From NCBI GenBank assembly GCA_023014485.1, contig JAJOZX010000879.1, forward strand, positions 731,001 to 795,000: a stretch of DNA of 64,000 nucleotides. The letters are read 5' to 3'. This DNA is from Bathynomus jamesi (lineage: Eukaryota > Arthropoda > Malacostraca > Isopoda > Cirolanidae). Under the pieces are notes generated by a model. The model was not told the origin of the DNA and did not search any database. It saw only the letters and a program-made list of their open reading frames with translations. Within the stretch, counting starts at the first letter, position 1, and each line of letters starts with the position of its first letter. Below are positions 52,563-63,792 of the stretch, piece after piece. A program made the position numbers and the translations under genes.

Positions 52563-52973
52563 CTACTGATTTATCGTAGTGTATTGCGAAAGTCCAGACC
52601 TCCTTCCGTTCCTTCCGGGAATGGAAGAGAGAGATCCGTTTCAAAGATTTTAGTTCCCCAAATGCCGCCTAGTTACCATGGAAACCAATAAATAGGTATT
52701 GAAGGAAAACATTTATTTGTAAGCGTCTTCTAAGAAATAATGCACACTGTTGTTATTTCTATAACTAACCAATTTTTTTATCGTAAAAACAATAACTGTC
52801 ACAATGTATGCATTGTTTCTTAAAAGGCATCTCGAAATAAAGGGTTTCCTTCCAGAGGCAGATATTGATTGCATGTTAACTGGGCGACGTTAGAAAACTT
52901 AAATTTGTGAAATTACTGCGTCTCTTCTGTTTTTCATTAATGGAATTTATATATATACACACACACACTTCTC

Positions 52974-53018
<45 letters not shown>
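52563..53018. other. Non-coding gap with (GT)n/(TA)n
   Basis: Nothing recognised apart from the (GT)n(TA)n tract at 52974-53018. Confidence 0.5.
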
Positions 53019-53020
<2 letters not shown>

Positions 53021-53021
<1 letters not shown>

Positions 53022-55574
53022 GGTGGTCCACAGAAGTGGGGGGTGAAATTCTTTTCTCCGAAATTTTTGTGTGCACGTGAATTTTTTTTTTAAACTAATG
53101 AATATTTAGGGTATGCACACGGCTGCCATTTTTAATGTCCTGTAATGCTCGACTCTGACGTGACCTTTATAGCAGGCATAACTCGGAACTTAAGAAAAAA
53201 ATTGCGCAACTCACCCAGTTTCTAATTCCAAATTACCTTCCTAATTAACTAATTAAGTTTACAGTTAGCAACTCTTATTTTTGAACATACTACGATTTGG
53301 CATCGTATTTCAAATACTAACGGTTTTCCTCAGTTACTCTCCCGGCGCGAATCGGATAGGGTGTATTAAGTGTTCACGCATCACTGGGAATCATTTATCT
53401 CAGCTTGCTTTTTAATGACTCGAGTGAATATTTAATTAATTAATATTTAATTAATAATTAATATTAATATTTAATTAAGGTGAATATATATTCTATAGTG
53501 TTATAAATTGATATGACGCTTAAAGTTGCTATATTACTGTTGCATTATTGTTTTGGGTTCATGTTGAATAATAATTTTTGCTGAAAATTCATGTACATTA
53601 GTGCATGTTTAATGTTAAAGTATGATTTTAAAAGTCTACATGTTTGAAGTTGCTGTATTTCTACATTATTTCCATAGTAATAAAAAATGTCAATTTTTGG
53701 TTTCTCTTTCTAGGTTGTGATGATGGCAACTGCATTGCGTAAGAAAACAACTATTTACTTGGTTGGCGGCACCATCAAAGCGATTCCTAAGTCCCGTCTG
53801 TCTACTCTTAGGCAAGTTCTCCAACGTTATTTTCATCTCCTGAAAATGAGTGAGCCAACTCCTACGAAAAACGAGTGCCTCACTATGGTGGTGAAGGAAA
53901 CCATGGATATCTGGGGAATGGCCCGCATCCCTACTCGAGAGGAGCGGAATATCAAACAAACCCTGAATGGAATGCTGTCAATTTGGGAGAAGTTATAAAA
54001 GGGTTCCAACAGGAGAAGTAAGCCACAAATACAGAAGGAACAAGAATTCTCAAACAATCTTGAAAAGCTCTTCAACATTAAGCATCATGATGTGGAAGGA
54101 CTGATCCGGATAGAGGAAGACCGAGTCTTCTTGAAAGACCAAGAGAAGGAAGGTAAGTTTCACATGGGACGAGTCGACGAAGCCCTGGCTAAGAAAGAAA
54201 TGAAACGGGAGTATCTTAAGAAGAAGGCCAGAGAGCAAAAGGAAGTAGCAGAGAAGCAGATGCGTGAAGAGCAAGAGACCGTTCAGCTGGAGTCAACCAG
54301 CACCTCTTCTGATGATGAAGGCCCTCATTCATTTCCGAAGATGCCTCGAGTTGGAATGGATCCGGATTTTCAGCTCCCTGGCCCGTCAAATGCAGCTCCT
54401 CGTCCTGCACCTCAAACACTAGGCCTAAGAACTTCATGTCCCCTGGTCTCGCTGCCGCCCTGGATAGAACCAACACCAGCGATCGTGAGGCAGTTCACAT
54501 CGTGGCAGCTGCTGTGAAAAGACTTGGAGGGAACATTGATGAACTGGCCATCAGTCGCTCCACATTCAGAAGAACCCGTATGCGACATCGCAGTGACCAC
54601 ATCACTTCTATGAAACAAGCTGTCTCATCTTCTGGCGCCAATACTGGAAATGTTGTTCACTGGGACGGGAAACTCTTTCCATTCCTTGCAGAAAATGACT
54701 ACGTCGATCGTCTCTCTGTACTGATCTCTGGGAAGGATGTTTCGTCATCGTCAGAGGAGAACATCCAACTCCTGGGTGTTCCGAAGCTCATATGTGGAAC
54801 AGGAATAGCGCAAGCAGACGCCGTGGTTGAGGCCTTGAAGGATTGGAAGGTCGAAGACTGAGTCGTCGCCATAAGCTTTGATAGGACTCCAGTCGATGAG
54901 GATAAGGGAGGGAGAGAAAGATCCACCGAAGAGAATTAAAGTGCCGGAAGAGGACATTCCGTCACTGACGCTGAAGAAGCTGGTATCCAAGAATACCAAC
55001 CGCTTCTTCCAGACCACGCTACTAGGCTCCGGATTCATCTCTAAAGATCCATCCCAATGGAAAGATGATCCGCAGTTCCTCCAGGCCAAGGAAGTCCTCC
55101 AGGATATGTTGGTAATGAATGATGTGGCTGAAAGATGGGTGAAGCTAATACACGTTTATAACTCTTCCATTATGAAGAACGAAGAACAGAAACAGTATCT
55201 GCTGCGGGTGGTCGCTATACATCGACGCCAGTTTCTTAGTGCAAGTAAAGCTAACTTGTAATCGTGAGGACGGGAGAGTTGTTTTCCTGTTTCAATCAAC
55301 ATTGTTTGTGTTTGGTTTGCCTCTAATTAATAAATTAATCACTTAAATAATAATTTACCTATAGATATGTAATAATTGAGTATCATTTTCCTAATACAAG
55401 TCGTTCTATAGGGAAAGAGATCAAACAAATGTGAGCTTTTTTTAGTCAGCTTGTGCATACCCTAAACAAAGTCATAATGACCTCAAACTTGGTATGCAGT
55501 GTTTCTTTGGGGAAACGAACCAAATAAACACTCAGCACAAAAAAGATAAACAACTGCGATTTTGTGGACCACCC
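53021..55574 (+). mobile_element. Element 2: relative of element 1, decayed
   Basis: Terminal inverted repeats GGGTGGTCCACA (53021) and TGTGGACCACCC (to 55574), flanked by TA (53019-53020, 55575-55576) within (TA)n. Same size class, end sequence and protein family as element 1 (4725-7636). The coding region carries frameshifts and an internal deletion. Confidence 0.85.
53720..55261 (+). pseudogene. Putative transposase of element 2 (frameshifted, deleted)
   Basis: ATG at 53720, just after a T-rich TTTCTAG that could be a splice acceptor in the leader. N-terminal domain as in element 1 (LSTLRQVLQRYF, ETMDIWGMARIPTREERNI), stop near 53997 and a shift into the charged region (IEEDRVFLKDQEKEGKFH), then NVVHWDGKLFPF with Asp retained, LLGVPKLICGTGIAQADA, and ISFDRTPVDE where element 1 has FDTTASNTG. 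The CRHH and ARW region is missing; the C-terminal block VMNDVAERWVKLIHVYNSSI and NEEQKQYLLRVVAIHRR is present to TAA 55259-55261. Not functional. Confidence 0.75.
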
Positions 55575-55586
55575 TAATATATACAG

Positions 55587-55612
55587 TCTATATATATATA
55601 TATAAGTATGTG

Positions 55613-55672
<60 letters not shown>
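55587..55672. repeat. (TA)n microsatellite
   Basis: TA tracts right of element 2. Confidence 0.95.
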
Positions 55673-55704
55673 GATTTGATTAATTTATATAACCTTTAAC
55701 CTTT

Positions 55705-55845
55705 GGTTAGCTTCCTCCGGAATTGTTCATTCTGACGAAGGTCAAGCTTTTCACTCCACCTTAGACCTACAGTTTAACGTGGAATCCCAACCACGCCCCA
55801 CCAGCAGCCCAGCGTCTTAATCACTAGGCCACCCAGGGTACTCAT
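55705..55845 (-). repeat. tRNA-derived SINE-like sequence
   Basis: Minus strand GTGGCCTAGTGATTAAGACG (box A TGGCCTAGTGATT) and GGTTGGGATTCCACG (box B-like) about 35 bp apart; downstream AAACTGTAGGTCTAAGG. tRNA-derived; no target duplications found. Confidence 0.55.
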
Positions 55846-55884
55846 TTATCTACCAACCACTTTCTTTATTGTGTGGAAGATGAA

Positions 55885-55984
55885 CAGCTGGGTTTCGCTG
55901 CGCGCTGGCTGCCGTCACCGGGTCTCGATTCTGAGGCCAATGGATTCGTAGTCAGCGACGCTAACCACTACACCACCGAGGCGC

Positions 55985-55985
<1 letters not shown>
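55885..55985 (-). repeat. Second tRNA-like sequence
   Basis: Minus strand CGGTGGTGTAGTGGTTAGCG (box A TGGTGTAGTGG) and AGAATCGAGACCC (box B-like). An anticodon-like arm GCTGACTACGAATCC is visible. Followed by (TA)n. Probably a second SINE head or tRNA pseudogene. Confidence 0.5.
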
Positions 55986-56057
<72 letters not shown>

Positions 56058-56182
56058 GTGATGAATAAAACCACGAGGGAAACGAAACACAAAATGGTGC
56101 TCAAGCGCTTTCGTCTAATGACATCCTCAGGAACACTGAGTTTTTTTCACGTGTTACTTTCGTGAAATAATTTATTTATATA
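56058..56182 (-). mobile_element. Solo terminus of Penelope-like element 1
   Basis: ATGAATAAAACCACGAGGGA through the hammerhead-like motif (56096-56130 on -) to TTTTTCACGTGTTACTTTCG, matching 8525-8640 in two permuted parts. No coding sequence. Confidence 0.75.
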
Positions 56183-56960
56183 TATGTGTGTGTGTGTGTA
56201 TATATGTAAAAAGTGAACAATGAACAATTCCTATACCATCGTTATTGGATTCATTGTCTTCATGCAGTACTTATGTTCGTATAGTTTTTATGTTCGAATG
56301 TCCATTTTTACATAAGAAACCAAAATCGCCTAAGCGAGTTTTGGATAGAATTTCGATTTGTACTTCTTTATTCATTACTGTATTTCTCTAATTCATCTTT
56401 TCTAATAATGACATACACTATGACGTCATAAAATAACTTTATTCTCTTTACGTTTCCCATACTTTGTACACTGAATCACGTTCTTAGTATTTGGACATCT
56501 TCCGTATTCAATGTATGGTAAATTCTTTAGTAATAATGTTGTGGTGTTATGTAGTATAAATATTATTATTCAACCACATTCATCTATACGTCATTAATTT
56601 CCCTTGATCATTATCCTATATAAATTTTATTAAATATTCATTTTTACTCGTGTCAATTCTATGAAATGCAAAACTTTAGGCAGTCGTTCGAAAACGCAAA
56701 AATACGTTCTCGTATTATTTTTTTCATTATTATTTTTTTATTTATATCACCTCCCGCAATGAACTCGAAAATGCTTACTATGCATAAGTGAACGCTTCAA
56801 AGATAAAAATTCCTCCTCTCGCTCTGATTTCAAATTTATAACATATTATAACATATTATGTTGTATATAAATCCAAACCATATGTGCCCCATGTACTTTG
56901 TATTATATTTCTAACATCTTAATTGTCTATTAATATGAAACACTGTAAAAACAAAACAAA
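56183..56960. other. Non-coding AT-rich gap
   Basis: No gene or element recognised. Confidence 0.5.
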
Positions 56961-56964
56961 GTTA

Positions 56965-57205
56965 TAGTAACTGTTTAATTGTAATTAACTGTAATACTTT
57001 AATTTAATATAACGTAATGTACTTTAATGAAACTGTAATTAATAATAACTTGTAATGTACTTCAATGAAACTGTAATTAAATGTAATGATTTAATTTATA
57101 ATGTAAGAATGTACTTTAATAGAACTGTAATGGACAATCATAAGCGAATGTGAAGTAATCCATAATTGTAATCGTAATTGTAATGAACCAAAATTAATAC
57201 GTACT
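56965..57205. repeat. Degenerate minisatellite
   Basis: Four to five units of roughly 45-60 bp with TAATGTACTTTAATGAAACT as core. Confidence 0.7.
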
Positions 57206-57479
57206 CAGTCGTGTACTTAATTTGTACTTATGTGTACTATTACGAAATGATATCGCCTTCATAAATGTAGACTCGGCGAAAAATACAAATTAGTTTTTAT
57301 TTTTATTTTTTTAATTTTTATTTGCAATCTTTCAAACATCTGATCATGTGTTTAAAAGGGGGAAACTTAACCTTCGACTGTCTTCCCCCAAACATTTAGG
57401 TTTATATTATACATTTATTTGTAAAATTACGGCACTTCATCAAGTCACTTCAATTAGAGCACTTCATTATAGCACTTCA

Positions 57480-57975
57480 TTAGGACTCCTTTGTTAGCAG
57501 CCTCGCTGCGAGGAGGGGGCAGAGGCCTCTTGCCTCCTTAATATTTTTAGATTCCGGCCTGAGCCATGGTCGAAAGAGGTCAAACCTCTACCCCTGTAAA
57601 TTCAGAGCAGTACCTGTACATTTTGAGAAGTAAACCACAGTAAAAGAAGTTTTTATCTTTTTCCTTCGAGCCTTGTTCTCTTCAGGAACTCAGTCAGTTA
57701 AGTCGACAAGTTATAAAAGAAAAGTCGATAATTTTAGTATCAGAGAAAGTATCAGAGTATTATAGAAAGAGAAGAATTAAAAATTGGCGACCCTTTGCCC
57801 AAATTAAGAGACAACCCAAGCACCATAGAAGATATTGGCATAACAGTCTGGCGAGTCTGTAGCCAAGAGTTTAACAAGAGGCGACCGAAAAGAATTAGAA
57901 TGTTATAGAAGAAATATCCGTTGTGTGCCTCACAACAAGAACGCCTCGTCGACTCGAAGCACCCCAGGGCCATAG
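57480..57975 (+). other. Possible LTR-retroelement remnant
   Basis: From TGTTAGCAGCCTCGCTGCGA (about 57491) to AGAATTAAAAATTGGCGACC (57771-57790). TTGGCGACC resembles a primer binding site downstream of an LTR. A second LTR is not visible, so this is a weak suggestion. Confidence 0.25.
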
Positions 57976-57986
57976 ACGGAGGGGTT

Positions 57987-57989
<3 letters not shown>

Positions 57990-58039
<50 letters not shown>

Positions 58040-58041
58040 AT

Positions 58042-58107
<66 letters not shown>

Positions 58108-58108
58108 G
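57990..58108. repeat. (TA)n/(TG)n compound microsatellite
   Basis: Alternating TA and TG blocks directly left of repeat X. Confidence 0.95.
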
Positions 58109-58111
58109 TGT

Positions 58112-58560
58112 ATGGGAATGAACTCAGAATGGTCCCCTGAGGTTTTTTATGATACACACAGACCGTGCATGGAACAAGGAACTCTTCTGGGATAATTAAA
58201 TCCACTATAGTCCGAATAAGTAATGGTAAATGACAAATACCATAGTTTTTCTTTTTCATGATGCCAGCCCGACGTGGACAACGGGTCACTCGCAAAGAGG
58301 TTCCATAAATATAGCTTCCCTCACCAGCTATCTGCAAAATAGCTGGTGAAGGAAGCTATATTTATGGAACCTCTTTGCGAGTGACCCATTGCCCACGTCG
58401 GGCTAGCATCATGAAAAAGAAAAACTATGGTATTTGTCATTTACCATTACTTATTCGGACTATAGTGGATTTAATTATCCCAGAAGAGCTCCTTGTTCCA
58501 TGCACGGTCTGTGTGTATCATAAAAAACCTCAGGGGACGAATTCTGAGTTCATTCCCATC
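58112..58560. repeat. Repeat X palindrome, second locus
   Basis: Arms 58112-58332 (-) and 58337-58560 (+) are near-perfect inverted copies with almost no spacer (CAGCTATCTGCAAAATAGCTG at the centre). Outer tips are TGGGAATGAACTCAGAAT and complement. Each arm is a truncated repeat X plus the GGTCCCCTGAGG extension. Confidence 0.88.
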
Positions 58561-58612
58561 TTGAAACGGACATGTTATGTGCCTTGAAAAGTGGACGCTC
58601 AATTCTGCCAGG

Positions 58613-58992
58613 TGAGGTTTAAGTTTTGGTTTTTGGCTAAAAATATAATAGTTATCCCCTTTTTCTTTGATGTATTCAATCTGACGTGAAGTCAGCGAGT
58701 CTTTTGCTTATATTGAGGTTCTAAATGTAGCAGGGCTAGGCTGCTTTAAACGCTAGATCCATGTCCCAAAGCTGGATCCTGTCTGCTTTGCAGATAGCTG
58801 GTGAGGGAAGCAGCCGGAAGCTATATTTATGGAACCTCTTTGCGAGTGACCCGTTGCCCACGTCGGGCGAGCATCATGAAAAAGAAAAACTATGGTATTT
58901 GTCATTTACCATTATTTATTAGGACTATAGTGGATTTAATTATCCCAGAAGAGTTCCTTGTTCCATGCACGGTCTGTGTGTATCATATATAT
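58613..58992 (+). repeat. Repeat X, single full-length copy
   Basis: Begins GAGGTTTAAGTTTTGG, includes CTGACGTGAAGTCAGCGAGT, GCAGGGCTAGGCTGCTTTAA and the open frame (58801-59010), and ends TATCATATATA. It carries a 9-bp GCAGCCGGA-type insertion near 58810. It defines the unit duplicated in the 7.65-8.40 kb palindrome. Confidence 0.85.
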
Positions 58993-59004
58993 ATATATGT
59001 AACG

Positions 59005-59981
59005 TTATAATGTTTCAGACCAACAAAGACCCTAGGATCCACTCATGGCTGGTCTACCTAACTGTGTTCGTAATTGTGTATTGTGCATGTCCTCCGTGGT
59101 GGCGGAGGGGACCTACAATTTTACGTGGGTTCCGAACCACAAAGAACATAAGAACATATGAAATTTTTATAGTGGGCACACTAGGGGCCACTTCGGCCCA
59201 TTGAGGTGGCTCCACTATGTAAAAACTGCCTGTACATTGGCAACAACCAATTTTTACAAAACTAAATAATTATCAATTTAAAACTAATTAATTATCAATT
59301 TAAAACTAAAGATAGAATCTCTGGATCCAGATGATCAATTCATAATAGACTACTATCCACAAATATGTTACACTCTATATCTATTTATAACCGACATGCA
59401 AATATATCAGATCCAAAGAATCCAGTCAGTTTCATTACGGTATCCATCAATACCAGTACCTTGCCAACCAAAAATAAGTCACGGTCCACATCAATTGCGG
59501 ACCAAGTCACAATTTACAACTATATACATTACAATATATATACTTAGGAGGAAAAGTGTAGGTGTGGCTGTAAAGACTGTACACTGTACAGAAATGTAGA
59601 AATGTGTGTGCACCCATTATGGGTCTCCCATTTAAAGGTGTTTGTGGGGCAAGTGAAGGTCATGAGTTTTTCAATACCTCGCAGTACTATGGGGGGTACC
59701 GCTCGGCAGAGGAATCTCTTTAAATGGGGTATGTAAGGACAGAGAGTATCCCCTAACCCAAGATGCTGCCTCCCTATATCCCACAACACTTGTAAAACTA
59801 TGTTTTCTTAAATTTGTTCTACATCTTGGCTTAAATAATTTCACACTATGACCTCTAGTCTGGTTACTGTGATCTTTAATGAAAATAGAATCAAAATCTA
59901 TCTTATCCAACCCTTAATTTTACTATCTTAAACTATACCCAATCTATCAACATATGCGTCTAATCGATTTTTAAACGTTTA
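59005..59981 (-). mobile_element. CR1-like LINE, 3' part (left of element 3)
   Basis: Minus strand. The 3' end at about 59005 shares AACAAAGACCCTAGGATCCA with the LINEs at 34.2 and 40.6 kb. The interval 59980-59740 encodes the end of an RT ORF2: FKNRLDAYVDRLG followed by FIKDHSNQTRGHSVKLFKPR. The rest is 3' untranslated. Continues at 63793. Confidence 0.8.
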
Positions 59982-60306
59982 TTAAGGTAGGTTGATTTTC
60001 CGCATTTTTTTAGATATCGACTTTGGACTAGTCGAGATAGTCAGGGCTTAATATGATAATAACTGACAAAAAGTTTCAGATCCCCTGCTTTAACCGTTTT
60101 TTGAGGAAACCGTTTCAAAAATCGTCAAAAAATCGTTCCGAAAAATATCGCATTTTCACAATTTTCGACCAAAAAAATCATGCTATTTTCATAAAAAAAT
60201 CCTGAAAAAAGTTACAATTTTATTGAAAAAAGTAAAAGAAACATGTACAGAGTCAAATAGACATATTTAGATCCCAAGATCATCATAATTTTCACTGTAA
60301 GAGCCC

Positions 60307-63300
60307 TTACAGCTTCACGGCCCTTTCAACAGTCTGAGAATGTGAAGGCAGATCAGGCAGCTCCAGCTTGGTGCTATTCAGCAATGCTTCTTGAAGCTCC
60401 TGGTCAGAAAAGTCTTCTGTGAGAGCAGGTTCACAGATGCCACTTTGAGAAAGGTTGATTAGTTCTGACCAGTGGGTAGCTTCAATGTTGATGGCTGTGA
60501 TCTTCTTCAGCCTCTTCTTGGCTGGCTTCCCACTTCTGAAAGAATAATAATTTATTTATTTTTTATTCCAGTTTAAGATTTAATCCCTATTAGTCTCAGA
60601 ATTGCTGATTTAATTTAACTTTAATTAAAAAAAAAAAACCGAGTTCTATAAATCCCCATAATCGAATTTTTTTCAGAAAGAAGGTAAGATTATTTCCATT
60701 ATCAGAGGGGAGGTGGGGAATTGGGATAAGAAAATGTGAAAAAAAATTCGATTATGGAGATTTATAGAACTTGGGCCTTTTTTTTATTAAATAAATCCCC
60801 ATAATCAAATTTTTTTTTTCACATTTTTTTAAAATTAATAAATGCTTACCTGATGGACAGAATTTTCTTGAGAGCAGCTTCTCTCACTTCCAAGTCATCA
60901 GACTTCATTATGGAGTACAGCACATTCTCGGGCAGCAAGGCAAAAACATTGTACTTCAGGTTCTTGAAAGCAACACCCTGGATTTCTTCAGACTGCTGCT
61001 TGATCCTCTGGATCATGTTGAAGATGTACAGCTGCTGATTGTGGAACTTGTTGTCCCTTTTGATCTCAAAGCAACTGACTGCATACACTTCCACAATGAA
61101 CTTGATGGCCTGGTAAAGCTTATCCTGTAGTTCTGGAGGGTAAGCACCTCTGGTCCACAGACACATCAATCTAATTGCCAAAGTCAACCATCTTGCGTGG
61201 TTTAATGGTCCAATTTTCCAGGCAGCAAATCTTGGGTTGACTTTGCCCCTGGAAATTCCAAGCACATACTCCAAAAGAAGCCTCTGGTCGCTACTGAGAT
61301 CATTCAGTCCCTCCTCAGCAAATTCCATGTCATCCAGGGGGCCACTGAGTTTGGTGAATTCTACTTGTGGCAGATCTTGGTAGTCAATTTCAGAGTTTTC
61401 CCAGCGGACCAGTGAAAGCAGTGGGACTTTTGGTACTGCCATCAAGATGCTTGAAAACACCTCTGAAAGGAAGCTCATTCTGATGGAGTGAACAGCCAAT
61501 GGTGTGCAATTTCCGCTCAATTTTATTTTCCAGAGCTGTTACAAGGCCTCCCTCCCAGCCAGTGTTTGTATTTGTGTTGTCAAGGAGGACAGCTTTCAGG
61601 GTATGAACACTGTTAAACTCCTCCAAGACACTAGCAACTTCTTCACCAAGAAGAACTCCAGTCGCACCTTTAATTGGGATGACTCTGTGAGTAAGATATG
61701 TTCCACTTTCAGTTCCCGGCTCCTTTGTGAAAGTCAAATGGTGCTCTTGTCCCTTTCCTTTCTTCAGCTTAGTCTCCCCATTTTCATCCTTAACTTCTCT
61801 GTACAGCAAAGTGCACTTGTCAACTTTCCCATCAACACCAATACAGACTAACTTTTCCAGACCCTCATTGTGCTTTTCATCACTTTTCACTTTCATTCTA
61901 GCTTTTTCCCTGTCCATTTTCGATTTATCAACTATTATCTGTTTCACATCAAGGCCAGGCTTAAGCAGGTCCGTAGCTTGTAAGTCCAGGAGGAAGGCAT
62001 TAGCAAGACTTGCCCCAAGATTGGAAGAAACATCACCCCTGATCAGTTCCATGGCATATCTGGGGGTTTTCAAAAAGCTGTAACCTCCACTTGGGTGCCT
62101 CCTTGGCTTGAACTCTTCAGCTTCACCACCAGATGGCTGAAATGAAAATAAAAAATAAATTACTAAAGCGAAAATGGGGGAAAATAGGGGAAAATAGGGG
62201 AAAAAGTAGGGAAAAATATGGGTAAAAATCGACGAAAATGGGCGGAAATAAGAATAAATTACTTAAACGAAAATGGGGGAAAAAGTGGGAAAATAGGGGG
62301 AAAAATGGGTAAAAATTCAGGCAAAAAGTCGGCGAAAATGGGCGAAAAAAAGAATAAATTACTAAAGCGAAAATGGGGGAAAAAGGGGGGAAATAGGGAC
62401 AAAAAGTAGGGATAAATTTGGGTAAAAATGGGATAAGATATAAGAAAAAAAATATATCTCTCCTGATTCTCCTGAGCTGGATTCAAAAGAAATATCTTGT
62501 GAAGGTGGGGAGGCAAAAGTGTCCAAATCCACTTCCTACTGCTGTAATCTTTCTGCTTCAGCTGCAGCCCTCTGGTCTCTCTTCACAGCAGCTTTATCCA
62601 CAGATCCCAGCTGGAAAGAGCCCTTGGGTCCTATTTTGCCCCTCTGATCTCTCAAGTATTCCCTCTCCTCTACTGGAACCTGAAATATTAAAGTATATTA
62701 AATAGTGGATCTAAAATAAGAGATAAAATCCTGAAAAAAAATTGATTATTAATTTCTATTACCAGAGGGGGGGGGGAAGATTACAGGAGGAAAATGCGGA
62801 TATTTTTCAATTACAAGCATTGAATTTCCTTCCATTTAAAAGGCACCTAATCGCACTAAGTTAGGCCAGTTAAAAGTTAAAAAAATAATAGCATTACCTT
62901 CTTACTGGGAGGACAAGTGCAGATTATGTGCTGAGTTTGACAATTTTCTTTCTTGCACTTCACAGCATTGTCATCACAGGGACGAACAGGTAGCTTACAG
63001 GTGCAAGCAGAAATGTCAAAAAGTTTATCCAGCTTTTCCTCCAGATTCTGCTCCTGGACTGTAGAAAGAGATTTCCTGTTTATCTCTTTTGCTTTCTTGA
63101 AGCACACTTTATCCACCAATTTCATTACATAATATTCCTCATACAGGGGCAGCCGCGGGTTCACTGCCTGCCAGATCTCAATCACATCCTTTGCTACCAT
63201 TTTAGCAATATCATAGTCTTTCAAGTCCGGGTGGCTGTTTTGGAGGAAGTAACTGTACTGAATAACTTGGCGGAGGGTAGGAGGCTCTGTTTTATCCAAA

Positions 63301-63374
63301 GGGGAAGGCTGGCCACTGAATTTTTTGGTACTATCACTTCGAGTTAACACTGCAGACTTCCGTTTTTTACCCAT
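60307..63374 (-). pseudogene. Putative transposase of element 3 (at least four exons)
   Basis: Minus strand from ATG 63374. Exon 1 62898-63374 (donor GTAATG): RQVIQYSYFLQNSHPDLKDY and KDVIEIWQAVNPRLP match the N-terminal domain of elements 1 and 2, then a Cys-rich stretch (CTCKLPVRPC, CQTQHIICTC). Exon 2 from 62679 (acceptor ATTTCAG; 3' limit unclear, near 62465) contains a TAG. Exon 3 60850-62136: LVCIGVDGKVDK (Asp kept), AVLLDNTNTNTGWEGGLVTA, SLHQNELPFRGVFKHLDG, then a frameshift near 61392 and PLNHARWLTLAIRLMCLWTR; donor GTAAGC. Exon 4 60307-60535 ends SQTVERAVKL-stop. Related in motif order to elements 1 and 2. Stop and frameshift suggest inactivity. Confidence 0.72.
62160..62440. repeat. 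Minisatellite within element 3 intron
   Basis: Tandem GAAAATGGGGGAAAA-type units of about 15 bp, in higher-order units of about 110 bp that include AAATTACTAAAGC. Confidence 0.85.
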
Positions 63375-63792
63375 TTTTATGAAATATCTGAAAATAAACA
63401 CAATTAAATGAACGCATCATAAAATAACTTAATTTAATACACATTTTATAGGTTATAGGTAAATATGATTAAAAAATACAAAATAATACACTAATAAACA
63501 TCTATAATGCATTTACAATAAGTTTCAAGCATCGTTTTGTTAAAAAAGCCGAATTTTAATTGATTATTTTGATGAAATAAGGTCTGATATTTTGTTTGTT
63601 TCCATTGCGCGAATGTCGCGCGCGCGATTTTACGCATAAAATTCGGCAATTTTACAACTTAAAAATAATTAACAATCCTCAAAAAATACAATCATTTTCA
63701 CAAATATGAGTTGGTGCAACGTTTTTTATACATTAATACCTTTCTATCTAGACTAGTCCAAGATCACAGTTCCAAAATCAACCTACCTTAAA

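Larger units (their letters stand above)
59986..63788 (-). mobile_element. Element 3: TTAA-inserted transposon with multi-exon transposase
   Basis: Flanked by TTAA (59982-59985, 63789-63792). Inverted ends GGTAGGTTGATTTT share a second block, TTGGACTAGTCNAGATAG, about 30 bp further in. The flanks are two halves of one LINE reading frame, so the empty site can be reconstructed. 3803 bp, minus-strand gene with introns. Confidence 0.88.

Noticed and set aside
61727..62083. 118-codon + strand ORF
   Set aside because: Antisense shadow of element 3 exon 3.
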